Positions 49,901 through 58,143 of a stretch of DNA of 64,000 bases are shown here, piece after piece. The notes under the pieces were generated by a model that worked only from the letters and a program-made list of their open reading frames with translations, was not told the origin of the DNA and did no database searches. The position numbers and the translations under genes were made by a program. This DNA is from Hymenobacter sp. YIM 151500-1. Its GTDB lineage: Bacteria; Bacteroidota; Bacteroidia; Cytophagales; Hymenobacteraceae. The DNA is taken from the NCBI RefSeq assembly GCF_025979885.1, contig NZ_CP110139.1, forward strand, positions 1,426,001 to 1,490,000. The letters run 5' to 3'. Within the stretch, counting starts at the first letter, position 1; each line of letters begins with the position of its first letter.

Positions 49901-50435
49901 ACAGCCGAAACAGCCCAGCGCCGCCGCCATGAAAGCCAGAGAACTACAGGAATTGCTTGACTTTATTGCCAAGTCAGGTCTGAATAAAGTCAACATTGAA
50001 ACCGAGGAGTTCAAGATTTCGGTGCAGCGTGAGCCCAGCTACAAGCCCGTGGTGAGCATGAGCGCCCCGGCGCCCGCCAGCGTACCGGTAGCGCCCCCCG
50101 TTCAGGCTGCACCGGCGGCTGCGGCCCCTACCACTGCCCCAGCACCGGCCGCGGTGCCAGCGGCTGCCCCCGCCACAGAAGCTACTGGCGGCAACTATGT
50201 GCCGCTGAAGGCCCCGATGATTGGCACCTTCTACCGCAGCAACAGCCCCGATGCCCCGGCCTTCGTGCAGGTGGGCGACACGGTGGAGAAAGGCCAGGTT
50301 ATCTGCATTATCGAGGCCATGAAGCTGTTCAACGAAATCGAAGCCGAGCAGTCCGGCCGCGTGGTGAAGGCCTTGGTCGAAAACGCCTCCCCCGTGGAGT
50401 ACGACCAGCCCCTGTTCCTGATTGAGCCAATGTAA
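49881..50435 (+). CDS. accB: Biotin carboxyl carrier protein AccB
   Basis: Start at ATG 49881 overlaps efp; an alternative at 49929 ([18 protein letters not shown]) is the family-like start and cannot be excluded. About 184 residues: an N-terminal helix, a Pro/Ala linker and the biotinyl domain with the biotin Lys in [10 protein letters not shown]. It carries CO2 for acetyl-CoA carboxylase. The next gene is accC, across a perfect 40-bp palindrome. Confidence 0.95.
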   Translation: MSKESNKQPKQPSAAAMKARELQELLDFIAKSGLNKVNIETEEFKISVQREPSYKPVVSMSAPAPASVPVAPPVQAAPAAAAPTTAPAPAAVPAAAPATEATGGNYVPLKAPMIGTFYRSNSPDAPAFVQVGDTVEKGQVICIIEAMKLFNEIEAEQSGRVVKALVENASPVEYDQPLFLIEPM

Positions 50436-50446
50436 TTTTTAAGACA

Positions 50447-50537
50447 TGAGACCGTGAGAAGTGAGATATGAGACGATGTTCTGTTAGCCCTTGGTTGTAA
50501 CAGAACATCGTCTCATATCTCACTTCTCACGGTCTCA
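50447..50537. repeat. Perfect 40-bp palindrome between accB and accC
   Basis: Arm 50447-50486 (starting TGAGACCGTGAGAAGTGAGA) is the exact inverse of 50498-50537. The loop is 11 bases. The transcript of accBC would fold into a 40-bp stem. It has no T-run and lies inside an operon. Confidence 0.95.
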
Positions 50538-50554
50538 CCTCTAACACCAGAGCT

Positions 50555-51901
50555 GTGTTCAAGAAAATACTGATTGCCAACCGGGGCGAAATTGCGCTGC
50601 GCGTGATTCGGACCTGCAAGGAGATGGGCATCAAGACGGTGGCGGTGTACTCCACAGCCGACAAGGAGAGCCTGCACGTGCGCTTTGCCGATGAGGCCGT
50701 GTGCATCGGGCCGCCGCCGTCGTCGCAGAGCTACCTGAGCATCCCGACGCTGATTGCCGCCGCTGAAATCACCAACGCCGACGCCATCCATCCAGGCTAC
50801 GGGTTCCTGTCAGAAAACGCGGAGTTTTCGCGCGTGTGCCAGGAAAACGGCATCAAGTTCATCGGCGCCTCGCCCGACATGATCAACCAGATGGGCGACA
50901 AAGCCTCGGCCAAGGACACCATGAAGCGGGCCGGCGTGCCCTGCATTCCCGGCTCCGATGGCCTGCTCGACTCCCTGGAAGAAGGCAAGCGCGTGGCCGC
51001 CGACATCAAGTACCCGGTCATTCTGAAGGCTACGGCCGGCGGCGGCGGGCGCGGCATGCGCATCATCAACGCCGAAGACGAGTTTGAGAAGGCCTGGAAC
51101 GACGCCCGCACCGAGGCTAAAGCCGCCTTCGGCAACGACGGCGTGTACCTGGAAAAGTTTGTGGAGGAACCCCGCCACATCGAAATCCAGGTGTGCGGCG
51201 ACCAGTACGGCCACGTGTGCCACCTCTCGGAGCGCGACTGTAGCATTCAGCGTCGCCACCAGAAGCTGGTGGAGGAAGCTCCCTCGCCCTTCATGACCGA
51301 GGAGCTACGCGAGCGGATGGGCCAGGCCGCCATTGCCGGTGCCGCCGCCATCGGCTACGAGGGCGTGGGCACGATTGAGTTTCTGGTCGACAAGAACCGC
51401 GACTTCTACTTCATGGAGATGAACACCCGCATTCAGGTGGAGCACCCCGTGACCGAGGAAGTCATCAACTACGACCTCATTAAGGAGCAAATCAAGGTGG
51501 CAGCGGGCGTGCCGATTTCGGGCAACAACTACGGCCCCAGCATGCACGCCATGGAGTGCCGCATCAACGCCGAGGACCCCGCTCAGGGCTTCCGACCCTC
51601 GCCTGGCCGCATCACGGTGCTGCACATCCCCGGCGGCCACGGTGTGCGCGTAGACACGCACGTGTACGCGGGCTACCAGATTCCGCCCAACTACGACTCC
51701 ATGATTGCCAAACTCATCACCGTGGCCCAAACCCGCGAGGAGTGCATCGTGAAGATGAAGCGGGCCCTGTCGGAGTTTGTGGTGGAAGGCGTGAAAACCA
51801 CCATCCCCTTCCACCTGGCCCTGATGGACAACGAGGAGTTCAAGGCTGGCAATTTCACCACTAAGTTTATCGAGACGTCGTTTGACTTCTCGGTGCTGTA
51901 G
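50555..51901 (+). CDS. accC: Biotin carboxylase AccC
   Basis: GTG start at 50555 ([20 protein letters not shown]). The 448-residue enzyme has the biotin carboxylase N-domain, the ATP-grasp segment [11 protein letters not shown], and [16 protein letters not shown]. It carboxylates the biotin on AccB. The last 29 bases are duplicated at 52235-52263, after an inserted small gene. Confidence 0.95.
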   Translation: MFKKILIANRGEIALRVIRTCKEMGIKTVAVYSTADKESLHVRFADEAVCIGPPPSSQSYLSIPTLIAAAEITNADAIHPGYGFLSENAEFSRVCQENGIKFIGASPDMINQMGDKASAKDTMKRAGVPCIPGSDGLLDSLEEGKRVAADIKYPVILKATAGGGGRGMRIINAEDEFEKAWNDARTEAKAAFGNDGVYLEKFVEEPRHIEIQVCGDQYGHVCHLSERDCSIQRRHQKLVEEAPSPFMTEELRERMGQAAIAGAAAIGYEGVGTIEFLVDKNRDFYFMEMNTRIQVEHPVTEEVINYDLIKEQIKVAAGVPISGNNYGPSMHAMECRINAEDPAQGFRPSPGRITVLHIPGGHGVRVDTHVYAGYQIPPNYDSMIAKLITVAQTREECIVKMKRALSEFVVEGVKTTIPFHLALMDNEEFKAGNFTTKFIETSFDFSVL

Positions 51902-51921
51902 ATTATAAACGGTAGTAAAAT

Positions 51922-51954
51922 AAAACGTCTGGCTTTACAAAGTCAGACGTTTTT
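51922..51954 (+). terminator. Terminator between accC and the inserted gene
   Basis: AAAACGTCTG (51922-51931) pairs with CAGACGTTTT (51944-51953), with a further CTTT/AAG pairing inside. It ends in TTTTT. Confidence 0.8.
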
Positions 51955-51975
51955 AATAGCACTAAATGTTTAGAT

Positions 51976-52236
51976 ATGGTACTAAAGACAATGAAGATGC
52001 TACTTGTCGTGTCAACAACCATCATTTTGGGGTTGGGGCTATACATGACACTAACTAATCAAGCATCGACTGAAACTGTACGGCCACGAGGAGGCAGCGA
52101 GAGACCTCTCGTTTACAGCGGTCCGGTTTACATTATTATTGGGTTACTCGTTTTGCTAGGAGGGTTACTTGGTATTCGTGAGAAACAGGCACAGCAGCGT
52201 CAGCAGGATGATCAGGAGGAGCAGCTGCAAAATTGA
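51976..52236 (+). CDS. Small two-helix membrane protein in an inserted segment
   Basis: An 86-residue protein (MVLKTMKMLLVVSTTIILGL) with membrane helices at about 7-26 and 50-66 and a Gln-rich charged tail. It is lower in GC than its neighbours. The 29-bp duplication on both sides suggests it was inserted after accC. No family recognised. Confidence 0.6.
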   Translation: MVLKTMKMLLVVSTTIILGLGLYMTLTNQASTETVRPRGGSERPLVYSGPVYIIIGLLVLLGGLLGIREKQAQQRQQDDQEEQLQN

Positions 52237-52288
52237 GCCGTCGTTTGGCTTCTCGGTGCTGTAAGGAGCCACTGTAGAAGACTTACCG

Positions 52289-52319
52289 AAAAAGCCAGCG
52301 TAAATACGCTGGCTTTTTT
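52289..52319 (+). terminator. Terminator, probably the original one of the acc operon
   Basis: AAAAAGCCAGCGTA pairs with TACGCTGGCTTTTTT around a 2-base loop. It lies after the second copy of the accC end. Confidence 0.88.
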
Positions 52320-52363
52320 ATTGAAGGTTGTCCGTACTTTACGCCTATTAATCTGCCGCTACC

Positions 52364-52999
52364 ATGCCTGCCCAGCCCGACTACACCCGCCGCTACACCG
52401 TGGAGGAATACTTCGCCCTTGAAGAAGCTTCTGACATCCGGCATGAGTATTACCACGGCGAGATTTTCCCATTGGATGGGCCCGATGGCCCTGAGGCTAA
52501 AGCAGGTGGCACAAAGCGACATAACCGCCTGGTGCAAAACTGCGTGGTAGCGTTACGTCTGGCACTGCGCGGAAAGGGCTGTGATATTTTCTCGGAGAAT
52601 GTTCGGCTGGCCATCAACGAAGCCGACCACTACAACTACCCTGATGTAGTGGTAACCTGCTCACCCGCTGACCGACAGGACCCGCGCATCGTCCGGTACC
52701 CCAGCGTCATTGTGGAAGTGCTGTCGGCTTCAACCGAAGCACACGACCGGGGTTGGAAATTTCAGCAATACCAAGCCTTGCCCAGCTTGCAACATTATGT
52801 ATTGGTGTCGCAACGGCGCCGACTTATCGAGTGGTATTCACGTAGCGACAGTGGCACTTGGATTTTGGCTTCCGTGCGCGAACTGGACGAAGCCGTAACT
52901 CTCTCGGCATTAGACATCAGCCTTCCCGTAGCGGATCTATACGAGAACGTAGAAACCGGCCCCGAGGAGGGGCCCGTTTTGTTGCGTTTGCCCGACTAA
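52364..52999 (+). CDS. Uma2-family putative restriction endonuclease-like protein
   Basis: A 211-residue protein of the Uma2/DUF820 family, with a PD-(D/E)xK nuclease-like fold. Visible parts are [20 protein letters not shown], the metal-site Asp in YPDVVVTC, and [18 protein letters not shown] with the E and K. Its biological target is unknown; the family is spread in cyanobacteria and Bacteroidota. The stop overlaps the convergent DUF3109 stop by 4 bases. Confidence 0.88.
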   Translation: MPAQPDYTRRYTVEEYFALEEASDIRHEYYHGEIFPLDGPDGPEAKAGGTKRHNRLVQNCVVALRLALRGKGCDIFSENVRLAINEADHYNYPDVVVTCSPADRQDPRIVRYPSVIVEVLSASTEAHDRGWKFQQYQALPSLQHYVLVSQRRRLIEWYSRSDSGTWILASVRELDEAVTLSALDISLPVADLYENVETGPEEGPVLLRLPD

Positions 53000-53568
53000 A
53001 TGTTATTTGACCCTTCAATCTCCGTCACCAGCTCCTCGTACCACTCCGCCCCGTACTTGCGAATCAGAGGCTCTTTTAAGAACTGGTACACCCGCACACC
53101 CAGGTTGCCCCCGAAGGAGCAGGCGGGGTTGCAGATGCTCCACCGGTCATAGTTCAGGGCCTCGAAGCCGTCGTATTTGGCGACGCGAATGGGGTACAGG
53201 TGGCAGCTGATGGGCTTTTTGAAGGTGGTGGCCCCGGCCCGGTAGGCTTCTTCGATGCCGCACTTCAGGATGCCCCGCTCGTCGTAGAGGGCGTAGGCAC
53301 ACTCCCGGTCGTTGATGGTGGTGGTGCTATAGTCACCTTCCCAATCCTTGATGTAAAGGCCCTGCTGCTCGATGGCTTGGCGGCCGGCTTCGGTCAGGAA
53401 GGGCTTGATAGCTTCGTAGTCTCGTTCCAGAATGGACAGCTCGTCCTCTTCCAGCGGGGCGCCCAGGTCGCCTTCCACGCAGCAGGCGCCTTTACAGGCC
53501 TCCAGATTGCAGACGAAAAAGTTGTCCCGAACGTCGTCGGAAATGACGGTATGTTGAATGATGATCAT
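52996..53568 (-). CDS. DUF3109 cysteine-rich protein
   Basis: Start at ATG 53568 ([20 protein letters not shown]), 190 residues. The cysteines [27 protein letters not shown] and CNPACSFGG make it a member of the DUF3109/YkgJ-like metal-binding group, probably holding zinc or an iron-sulfur cluster. Function unknown. A perfect palindrome lies just upstream. Confidence 0.85.
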   Translation of the reverse strand: MIIIQHTVISDDVRDNFFVCNLEACKGACCVEGDLGAPLEEDELSILERDYEAIKPFLTEAGRQAIEQQGLYIKDWEGDYSTTTINDRECAYALYDERGILKCGIEEAYRAGATTFKKPISCHLYPIRVAKYDGFEALNYDRWSICNPACSFGGNLGVRVYQFLKEPLIRKYGAEWYEELVTEIEGSNNI

Positions 53569-53578
53569 GACGTCGGTG

Positions 53579-53649
53579 CCCGCAGAGGGCGCAGAGGGTT
53601 TCGCGGAGGACGCTGAACGTTCTGCGAAACCCTCTGCGCCCTCTGCGGG
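53579..53649. repeat. Perfect 26-bp palindrome upstream of DUF3109
   Basis: CCCGCAGAGGGCGCAGAGGG (and six more, 53579-53604) is the exact inverse of 53624-53649; the loop is 19 bases. It lies within 11 bases of the DUF3109 start, so it could shape its leader. Confidence 0.92.
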
Positions 53650-53673
53650 AAATAATAGCCGCAAAGATACCGC

Positions 53674-54849
53674 TTACAACCCCAGTCCCCGCAGAATCTG
53701 TTCCGTCAGCTCACATTGGCGGTGGTGAGAGTATGCAACCAGGGCCTCCGCCTGGGCCTGCTGGCCTAGCCGCAAGGCCAGCTCTGGCGCCGTCAGCAGC
53801 CGCTCCACGCAGCGTCCAAACGCCGCTGCATTGTGGGGCGGAAACAGCAAGCCCGTACGGCCATCGTCCACCAGCTCCATAGTGCCCCCGGCCGCCGACG
53901 CCACTACGGGTAGGCGGCTGGCCATGGCCTCGATGGTTACCATGCCGTAGGTTTCATTAGTAGAGGCGGTGATGGACACGTCAAGGGCGCGGTAGGCCAC
54001 TTCGGGGTGGGGCGTGAAGTCGCGCACGTGCACGGCGCCGGTGAGGCCCAGCTCCTGCACGCGGTGCAGCACGTTTTCGCGGTAGGCGCTGCCCACATTG
54101 CGGGTCGGCTCACCTACCAGCAGCAGGTGCAGCTGCGGGTGCCGTAGGCGCAGTTTGGCCAGGGATTCTACCACAAACAGCTGCCCTTTAGCTTCATCAA
54201 ACCGACCGATCAGACCCAGCAAAACCGCCCCGTTGGGCAGCTTCAAGCCTAGCTGCTGCCGGGCTTCGGCCTGCGTGGGCGCGGAGCTGGCAAACTTCTC
54301 CAGCTCGATACCTAGCGGAACCACATGCAGTCGGTCGGCGGGCAGGCGGGTTTTTTGGAGCACTTCGCGGGCCAGGCCGGGCAAGGGGCTAAGCCAAGCG
54401 GCCAAGGCACGGTAGCGTAGCGTGTGCACGAAGCTGCGCTTGGCTAGGCCCAATTGCATGTGCTGCTGATACACCACGTGCAAGGCCGGCAGGCGCAGGG
54501 CGCGGCAGAGCACGGCCAGGGCCAGGTCAGCGTTGCGGGTGACGATGAGGACGCGGGTGCCGAAGGCCCGCAGCAGGGCGGCCAGGCGGGCGGCGGCTGG
54601 TACGTCCACGGCTTTGAGCGGGTTGGTCAGAAAAGCTACCGGCAGTTCTTGTTCTTCGGCCCGCACAGCCATGGGCGAGCCTTTTAGCGTGATGAGCTGC
54701 ACGGGCCAGCCCCGCTCCCGCATCCAGCCGGCAAAGCGCACTGTGTTTAGCTCCAGCCCGCCCCAGCTGGCCGACAAGCACAGCAACGACAACGGAAACA
54801 CGATTGGCGGCGCAGGGGGAGCTATTTGGGAAGCAGGGGCGTTGTTCAT
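53674..54849 (-). CDS. Family 4 glycosyltransferase
   Basis: ATG start at 54849 (a GTG precedes). A 391-residue GT-B enzyme. The C-terminal half has LGLIGRFDEAKGQLFVVES (donor-domain start) and TNETYGMVTIEAMASRLPVV (EX7E motif). The N-terminal half has SASWGGLELNTVRFAGWM. It transfers a sugar from a nucleotide donor in cell-surface glycan or lipid synthesis; product unknown. It is divergent from the helicase gene. Confidence 0.88.
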   Translation of the reverse strand: MNNAPASQIAPPAPPIVFPLSLLCLSASWGGLELNTVRFAGWMRERGWPVQLITLKGSPMAVRAEEQELPVAFLTNPLKAVDVPAAARLAALLRAFGTRVLIVTRNADLALAVLCRALRLPALHVVYQQHMQLGLAKRSFVHTLRYRALAAWLSPLPGLAREVLQKTRLPADRLHVVPLGIELEKFASSAPTQAEARQQLGLKLPNGAVLLGLIGRFDEAKGQLFVVESLAKLRLRHPQLHLLLVGEPTRNVGSAYRENVLHRVQELGLTGAVHVRDFTPHPEVAYRALDVSITASTNETYGMVTIEAMASRLPVVASAAGGTMELVDDGRTGLLFPPHNAAAFGRCVERLLTAPELALRLGQQAQAEALVAYSHHRQCELTEQILRGLGL

Positions 54850-54890
54850 CACGCGGCAAAGATATAGGCGGCCCGCCGGCTGGTTTAGGC

Positions 54891-54921
54891 TTCGCTGCCC
54901 GCCCCGAAAGCCCTACCTTTG
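54891..54921 (+). promoter_or_regulatory. Promoter of the helicase gene
   Basis: TTCG (54891-54894), 19 bases, then TACCTTTG (54914-54921): one mismatch to the TTTG-N19-TAnnTTTG pattern. The start codon is about 45 bases on. Confidence 0.6.
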
Positions 54922-54965
54922 CTAACAAGCCAATACGCTTAGCTTCCGACGACGACCACACTGGA

Positions 54966-57215
54966 ATGGGACTGGATTATCTTTCCTTATTGAATCCTTC
55001 GCAGGCCGCGGCCGTGCTGCACACCGAAGGGCCCTGCATGATTATCGCCGGCGCGGGTTCCGGCAAAACCCGGGTACTCACTTACCGCATTGCCCACCTG
55101 CTCGAAAAAGGTGTGGACCCATTCCACATCCTAGCCCTGACCTTCACCAACAAGGCCGCCAAGGAAATGCGGGCCCGCATTGAAAAGGTGGTGGGCCCGG
55201 AGGCTAAAAACCTCTGGATGGGTACTTTCCACAGCATCTTCGCCCGCATCCTGCGCTCCGAAGCCGACAAAATCGGCTTTCCCCGCTCCTTTACCATCTA
55301 CGACACCCAGGACTCGAAAACGCTGATTGGGCAGATCTTGAAGGAGCTGGAGCTGGACGACAAGCTCTACAAGCCGGGCATGGTGCTGGGGCGGATTTCG
55401 GCGGCCAAGAACAAGCTGATTTCGGTGCAGCAGTACCTCAACGACCCCGTAATCCGGCAGGACGATGAGGCGGCCTTGCGCCCGAAAATCGGGGTGATTT
55501 ACCAGCAGTATCAGAGCCGCTGCTTCAAGGCCGGGGCCATGGATTTCGACGACCTGCTCTACCAGACCAACGTCTTGTTCAAGGACCACCCCGACGTGCT
55601 GAACAAGTACCAGCACATTTTCAAGTACGTGATGGTGGACGAGTACCAGGACACCAACTACTCCCAGTACCTGATTACGCGCAAGCTGGCGGCCAAGGAC
55701 CGCAACATCTGCGTGGTGGGCGACGACGCGCAGAGCATCTACGCCTTCCGGGGTGCTGATATTCAGAACATTCTGAACTTCGAGAAGGACTACCCGGAGT
55801 TGCAGGTGTTTAAGCTGGAGCAGAACTACCGCTCCACCAAAAACATTGTGCGGGCGGCCAACTCGGTTATCAAAAACAACCAGGCCCAGCTGCGCAAGGA
55901 CGTGTACTCGGAAAACGAGGAGGGCCCGCTGATTGAGGTTATCAAAGCCGCCTCCGACAACGAGGAGGGCAAGCTGGTGGCCAACTCCATCTACGAGGAC
56001 AAGATGAACCACCACTTGTCCTACGACGATTTTGCCATCCTCTACCGCACCAACGCCCAGAGCCGGGCCATGGAAGAGGCCCTGCGCAAGCTCAACATCA
56101 AGTACAAAATCGTTGGGGGCCTGAGCTTCTACCAGCGCAAGGAAATCAAGGACCTGGTGGCCTACCTGCGCCTGACGGTGAACCCCAACGATGAGCAGGC
56201 CCTGCGCCGCGTCATCAACTACCCCAAGCGCGGCATCGGCGACACCACCATTGCCAAGCTCATCAACGCCGCCGAAGAATCAAACCACACGATTTGGGAA
56301 GTGGTAGCCAACGCCGACCAGTTCCTGCCCACCCGCGCGGCCAACCCCATTGTGGACTTCGCCGAAAAAATCAAGGCCTACACCGTCGTGGCGGCCAAGG
56401 AAGATGCGTTTGAAGCGGCCAAGTTCATTGCCAAGAACTCGGGCATGATTGAGGAGCTGTACGCCGACAAGAGCATCGAGGGCTTGTCGCGCTACGAGAA
56501 CATCCAGGAGCTGCTGAACGGTATCAAAGAGTACGTGGACGATCCGGAGCGGGAAGACAAGAGCCTGTCGGCTTTCCTGCAAGACATTGCCCTGGTGACG
56601 GACGCCGACACCAAGGACGCGCAGAGCGAGGGCGAGCAAGTGACCCTGATGACCATTCACTCGGCCAAGGGCCTGGAGTTCCGCAACGTCTACATTGTGG
56701 GCATGGAGGAGAACCTGTTCCCGAGCCAGATGATGATAACCTCGCGCGCCGACCTGGAGGAGGAGCGCCGCCTGTTCTACGTGGCCATTACGCGGGCCGA
56801 GAAGAAGCTGACCCTGAGCTACGCCACCTCCCGCTACCAGTGGGGCAACCTGCGCAGCTGCGAGAAAAGCCGCTTCCTCGACGAAATCGACCCGCAGTAC
56901 GTGGACTTCAAGTTTGCCGGCCCCGGACCGGGCGCGGGCGAGTCGCCGTTTCAGCACGTGTTTGAGCGCCGCTCCAACCTTGTGCCCCCACCGCCGCGCA
57001 AAACCGTAGCCGCCAAGTACACGCCCCCGGCCGACTTCCAGCCCTCCGACACCAGCAACCTGCAAGCCGGTCAGCGCGTGGAGCACCCCAAGTTCGGCTT
57101 CGGCACCGTGAGCAAGCTCGAAACCGTGCAGGGCTCCACCAAAGCCATCATTCAGTTCGAGGAAGTAGGCGAAAAAACTCTGTTGCTGAGCTTCGCCAAG
57201 CTGCGGGTGCATTGA
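54966..57215 (+). CDS. UvrD/PcrA-type superfamily 1 DNA helicase
   Basis: Start at ATG 54966 (MGLDYLSLLNPSQAAAVLHT); a longer frame upstream is not coding-like. The 749-residue helicase has Walker A GAGSGKTR (29-36), the DEYQD box in VMVDEYQDTNYSQY, GDDAQSIYAFRGAD, and later GLSFYQRKEIKD, TIHSAKGLEFRNV, VAITRAEKKL. It unwinds DNA in excision and mismatch repair and clears stalled forks. The tail has a short C-terminal Tudor-like strand (VEHPKFGFGTV). Length is normal. It has a good promoter. Confidence 0.93.
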   Translation: MGLDYLSLLNPSQAAAVLHTEGPCMIIAGAGSGKTRVLTYRIAHLLEKGVDPFHILALTFTNKAAKEMRARIEKVVGPEAKNLWMGTFHSIFARILRSEADKIGFPRSFTIYDTQDSKTLIGQILKELELDDKLYKPGMVLGRISAAKNKLISVQQYLNDPVIRQDDEAALRPKIGVIYQQYQSRCFKAGAMDFDDLLYQTNVLFKDHPDVLNKYQHIFKYVMVDEYQDTNYSQYLITRKLAAKDRNICVVGDDAQSIYAFRGADIQNILNFEKDYPELQVFKLEQNYRSTKNIVRAANSVIKNNQAQLRKDVYSENEEGPLIEVIKAASDNEEGKLVANSIYEDKMNHHLSYDDFAILYRTNAQSRAMEEALRKLNIKYKIVGGLSFYQRKEIKDLVAYLRLTVNPNDEQALRRVINYPKRGIGDTTIAKLINAAEESNHTIWEVVANADQFLPTRAANPIVDFAEKIKAYTVVAAKEDAFEAAKFIAKNSGMIEELYADKSIEGLSRYENIQELLNGIKEYVDDPEREDKSLSAFLQDIALVTDADTKDAQSEGEQVTLMTIHSAKGLEFRNVYIVGMEENLFPSQMMITSRADLEEERRLFYVAITRAEKKLTLSYATSRYQWGNLRSCEKSRFLDEIDPQYVDFKFAGPGPGAGESPFQHVFERRSNLVPPPPRKTVAAKYTPPADFQPSDTSNLQAGQRVEHPKFGFGTVSKLETVQGSTKAIIQFEEVGEKTLLLSFAKLRVH

Positions 57216-57218
57216 GTT

Positions 57219-57299
57219 GAGAGCTACAAGCTGTACGCCGCAAGCCACAAGCTTATGTTCTGAAAGCTTGCAGCTTGCGGCGTACAGCTTGTAGCTCTC
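57219..57299. repeat. Perfect 27-bp palindrome after the helicase gene
   Basis: GAGAGCTACAAGCTGTACGC (and seven more, 57219-57245) is the exact inverse of 57273-57299, with additional CAAGCTT/AAGCTTG pairing inside. It borders the -7 box of the next gene. Confidence 0.92.
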
Positions 57300-57302
57300 C
57301 CG

Positions 57303-57310
57303 TATATTTG
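57303..57310 (+). promoter_or_regulatory. -7 box before the DUF4290 gene
   Basis: TATATTTG fits TAnnTTTG. No good -33 box; the -33 site lies inside the palindrome. Confidence 0.5.
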
Positions 57311-57329
57311 CCTTTTCGACAACGACACT

Positions 57330-58034
57330 ATGCCTTTACCCTCTTTACATAAGCACGAACTCCTCCAGCGCGAGTACGGCCAGAGCACCTTTCAGCTGGT
57401 GCAGCAGCTGCGCGACATCGAGGACCGGGCCGAGCGGACCCGCCGCGCCCAGCAAATCGTGCAGATGATTTTCTGGTTGCAGCCCACGCTGCGCGACCAG
57501 CCCGACGCCCAGCAAAAGGTGTGGAACCACCTATTTGAAATGGCCGACGGGGAACTGGACGTGGACGCGCCGTTTCCGCTGGCGGCCCAAAGCAGCCTGG
57601 CGGCGCCCCAGCGGGTGGTGTACCCCAGCCGGGGACCCAAGCTGCGCGCCTACGGCCGGGCCGTGGAGCAGCTGATTGAGCAAGCCCTGACGCTGGCCGA
57701 CCCGGCCGAGCGGGAACAGGCCACCATCATCATCGGCCGCACGATGAAGTTTCTGTACCGCTCCCACAACAAGGAAAACGCCAAGGACGTCACGATTCTG
57801 AAGCACCTGCGGGAGCTGTCGGGCGGGCAGCTTACGTTGGACCCGGCCCAGGTAGATGCCCAGAACTTGTTCGAGTTTACGCCCAACGGCCGGCCCGCGC
57901 CCTTCATCGTGCCCCAGCCCCGCCAGCAGGAGCGTGGCGAGGTGCGCCGCGGCGGCGGTGGCAACAACCGGCGCGATAAGCAGCGCCGCGGCGGCAAGAA
58001 AGGCCGCCAGGAGCCCCAGCAGCCCCCACAGTAA
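57330..58034 (+). CDS. DUF4290 domain protein
   Basis: A 234-residue soluble protein of a family found mainly in the Bacteroidota. Helical N-terminal domain (MPLPSLHKHELLQREYGQST; IVQMIFWLQPTLRDQPDAQQ) and a basic tail rich in Arg, Gly and Gln (RRGGGGNNRRDKQRRGGKKG) that may bind nucleic acid. Function unknown. It is followed by murA across a palindrome, possibly cotranscribed. Confidence 0.87.
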   Translation: MPLPSLHKHELLQREYGQSTFQLVQQLRDIEDRAERTRRAQQIVQMIFWLQPTLRDQPDAQQKVWNHLFEMADGELDVDAPFPLAAQSSLAAPQRVVYPSRGPKLRAYGRAVEQLIEQALTLADPAEREQATIIIGRTMKFLYRSHNKENAKDVTILKHLRELSGGQLTLDPAQVDAQNLFEFTPNGRPAPFIVPQPRQQERGEVRRGGGGNNRRDKQRRGGKKGRQEPQQPPQ

Positions 58035-58038
58035 TTTT

Positions 58039-58137
58039 TTGAGCTGCAAGCCGTAAGCTACAAGCTGCAAGCTTGCTTCTACTTTTACTCACCATTCCTA
58101 TCAGCTTGCAGCTTGTAGCTTACGGCTTGCAGCTCAA
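58039..58137. repeat. Perfect 35-bp palindrome before murA
   Basis: TTGAGCTGCAAGCCGTAAGC (and 15 more, 58039-58073) is the exact inverse of 58103-58137. Loop 29 bases. It shares words (AGCTACAAGCTG, AGCTTGCAGCTTG) with the palindrome at 57219-57299. Confidence 0.93.
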
Positions 58138-58143
58138 CAACTC

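Larger units (their letters stand above)
51872..52263. repeat. 29-bp direct repeat flanking the inserted membrane gene
   Basis: GAGACGTCGTTTGACTTCTC and nine further bases (51872-51900) recur as 52235-52263 with two differences. The first copy is the true 3' end of accC. The second copy sits just before the original-looking terminator. Confidence 0.85.
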
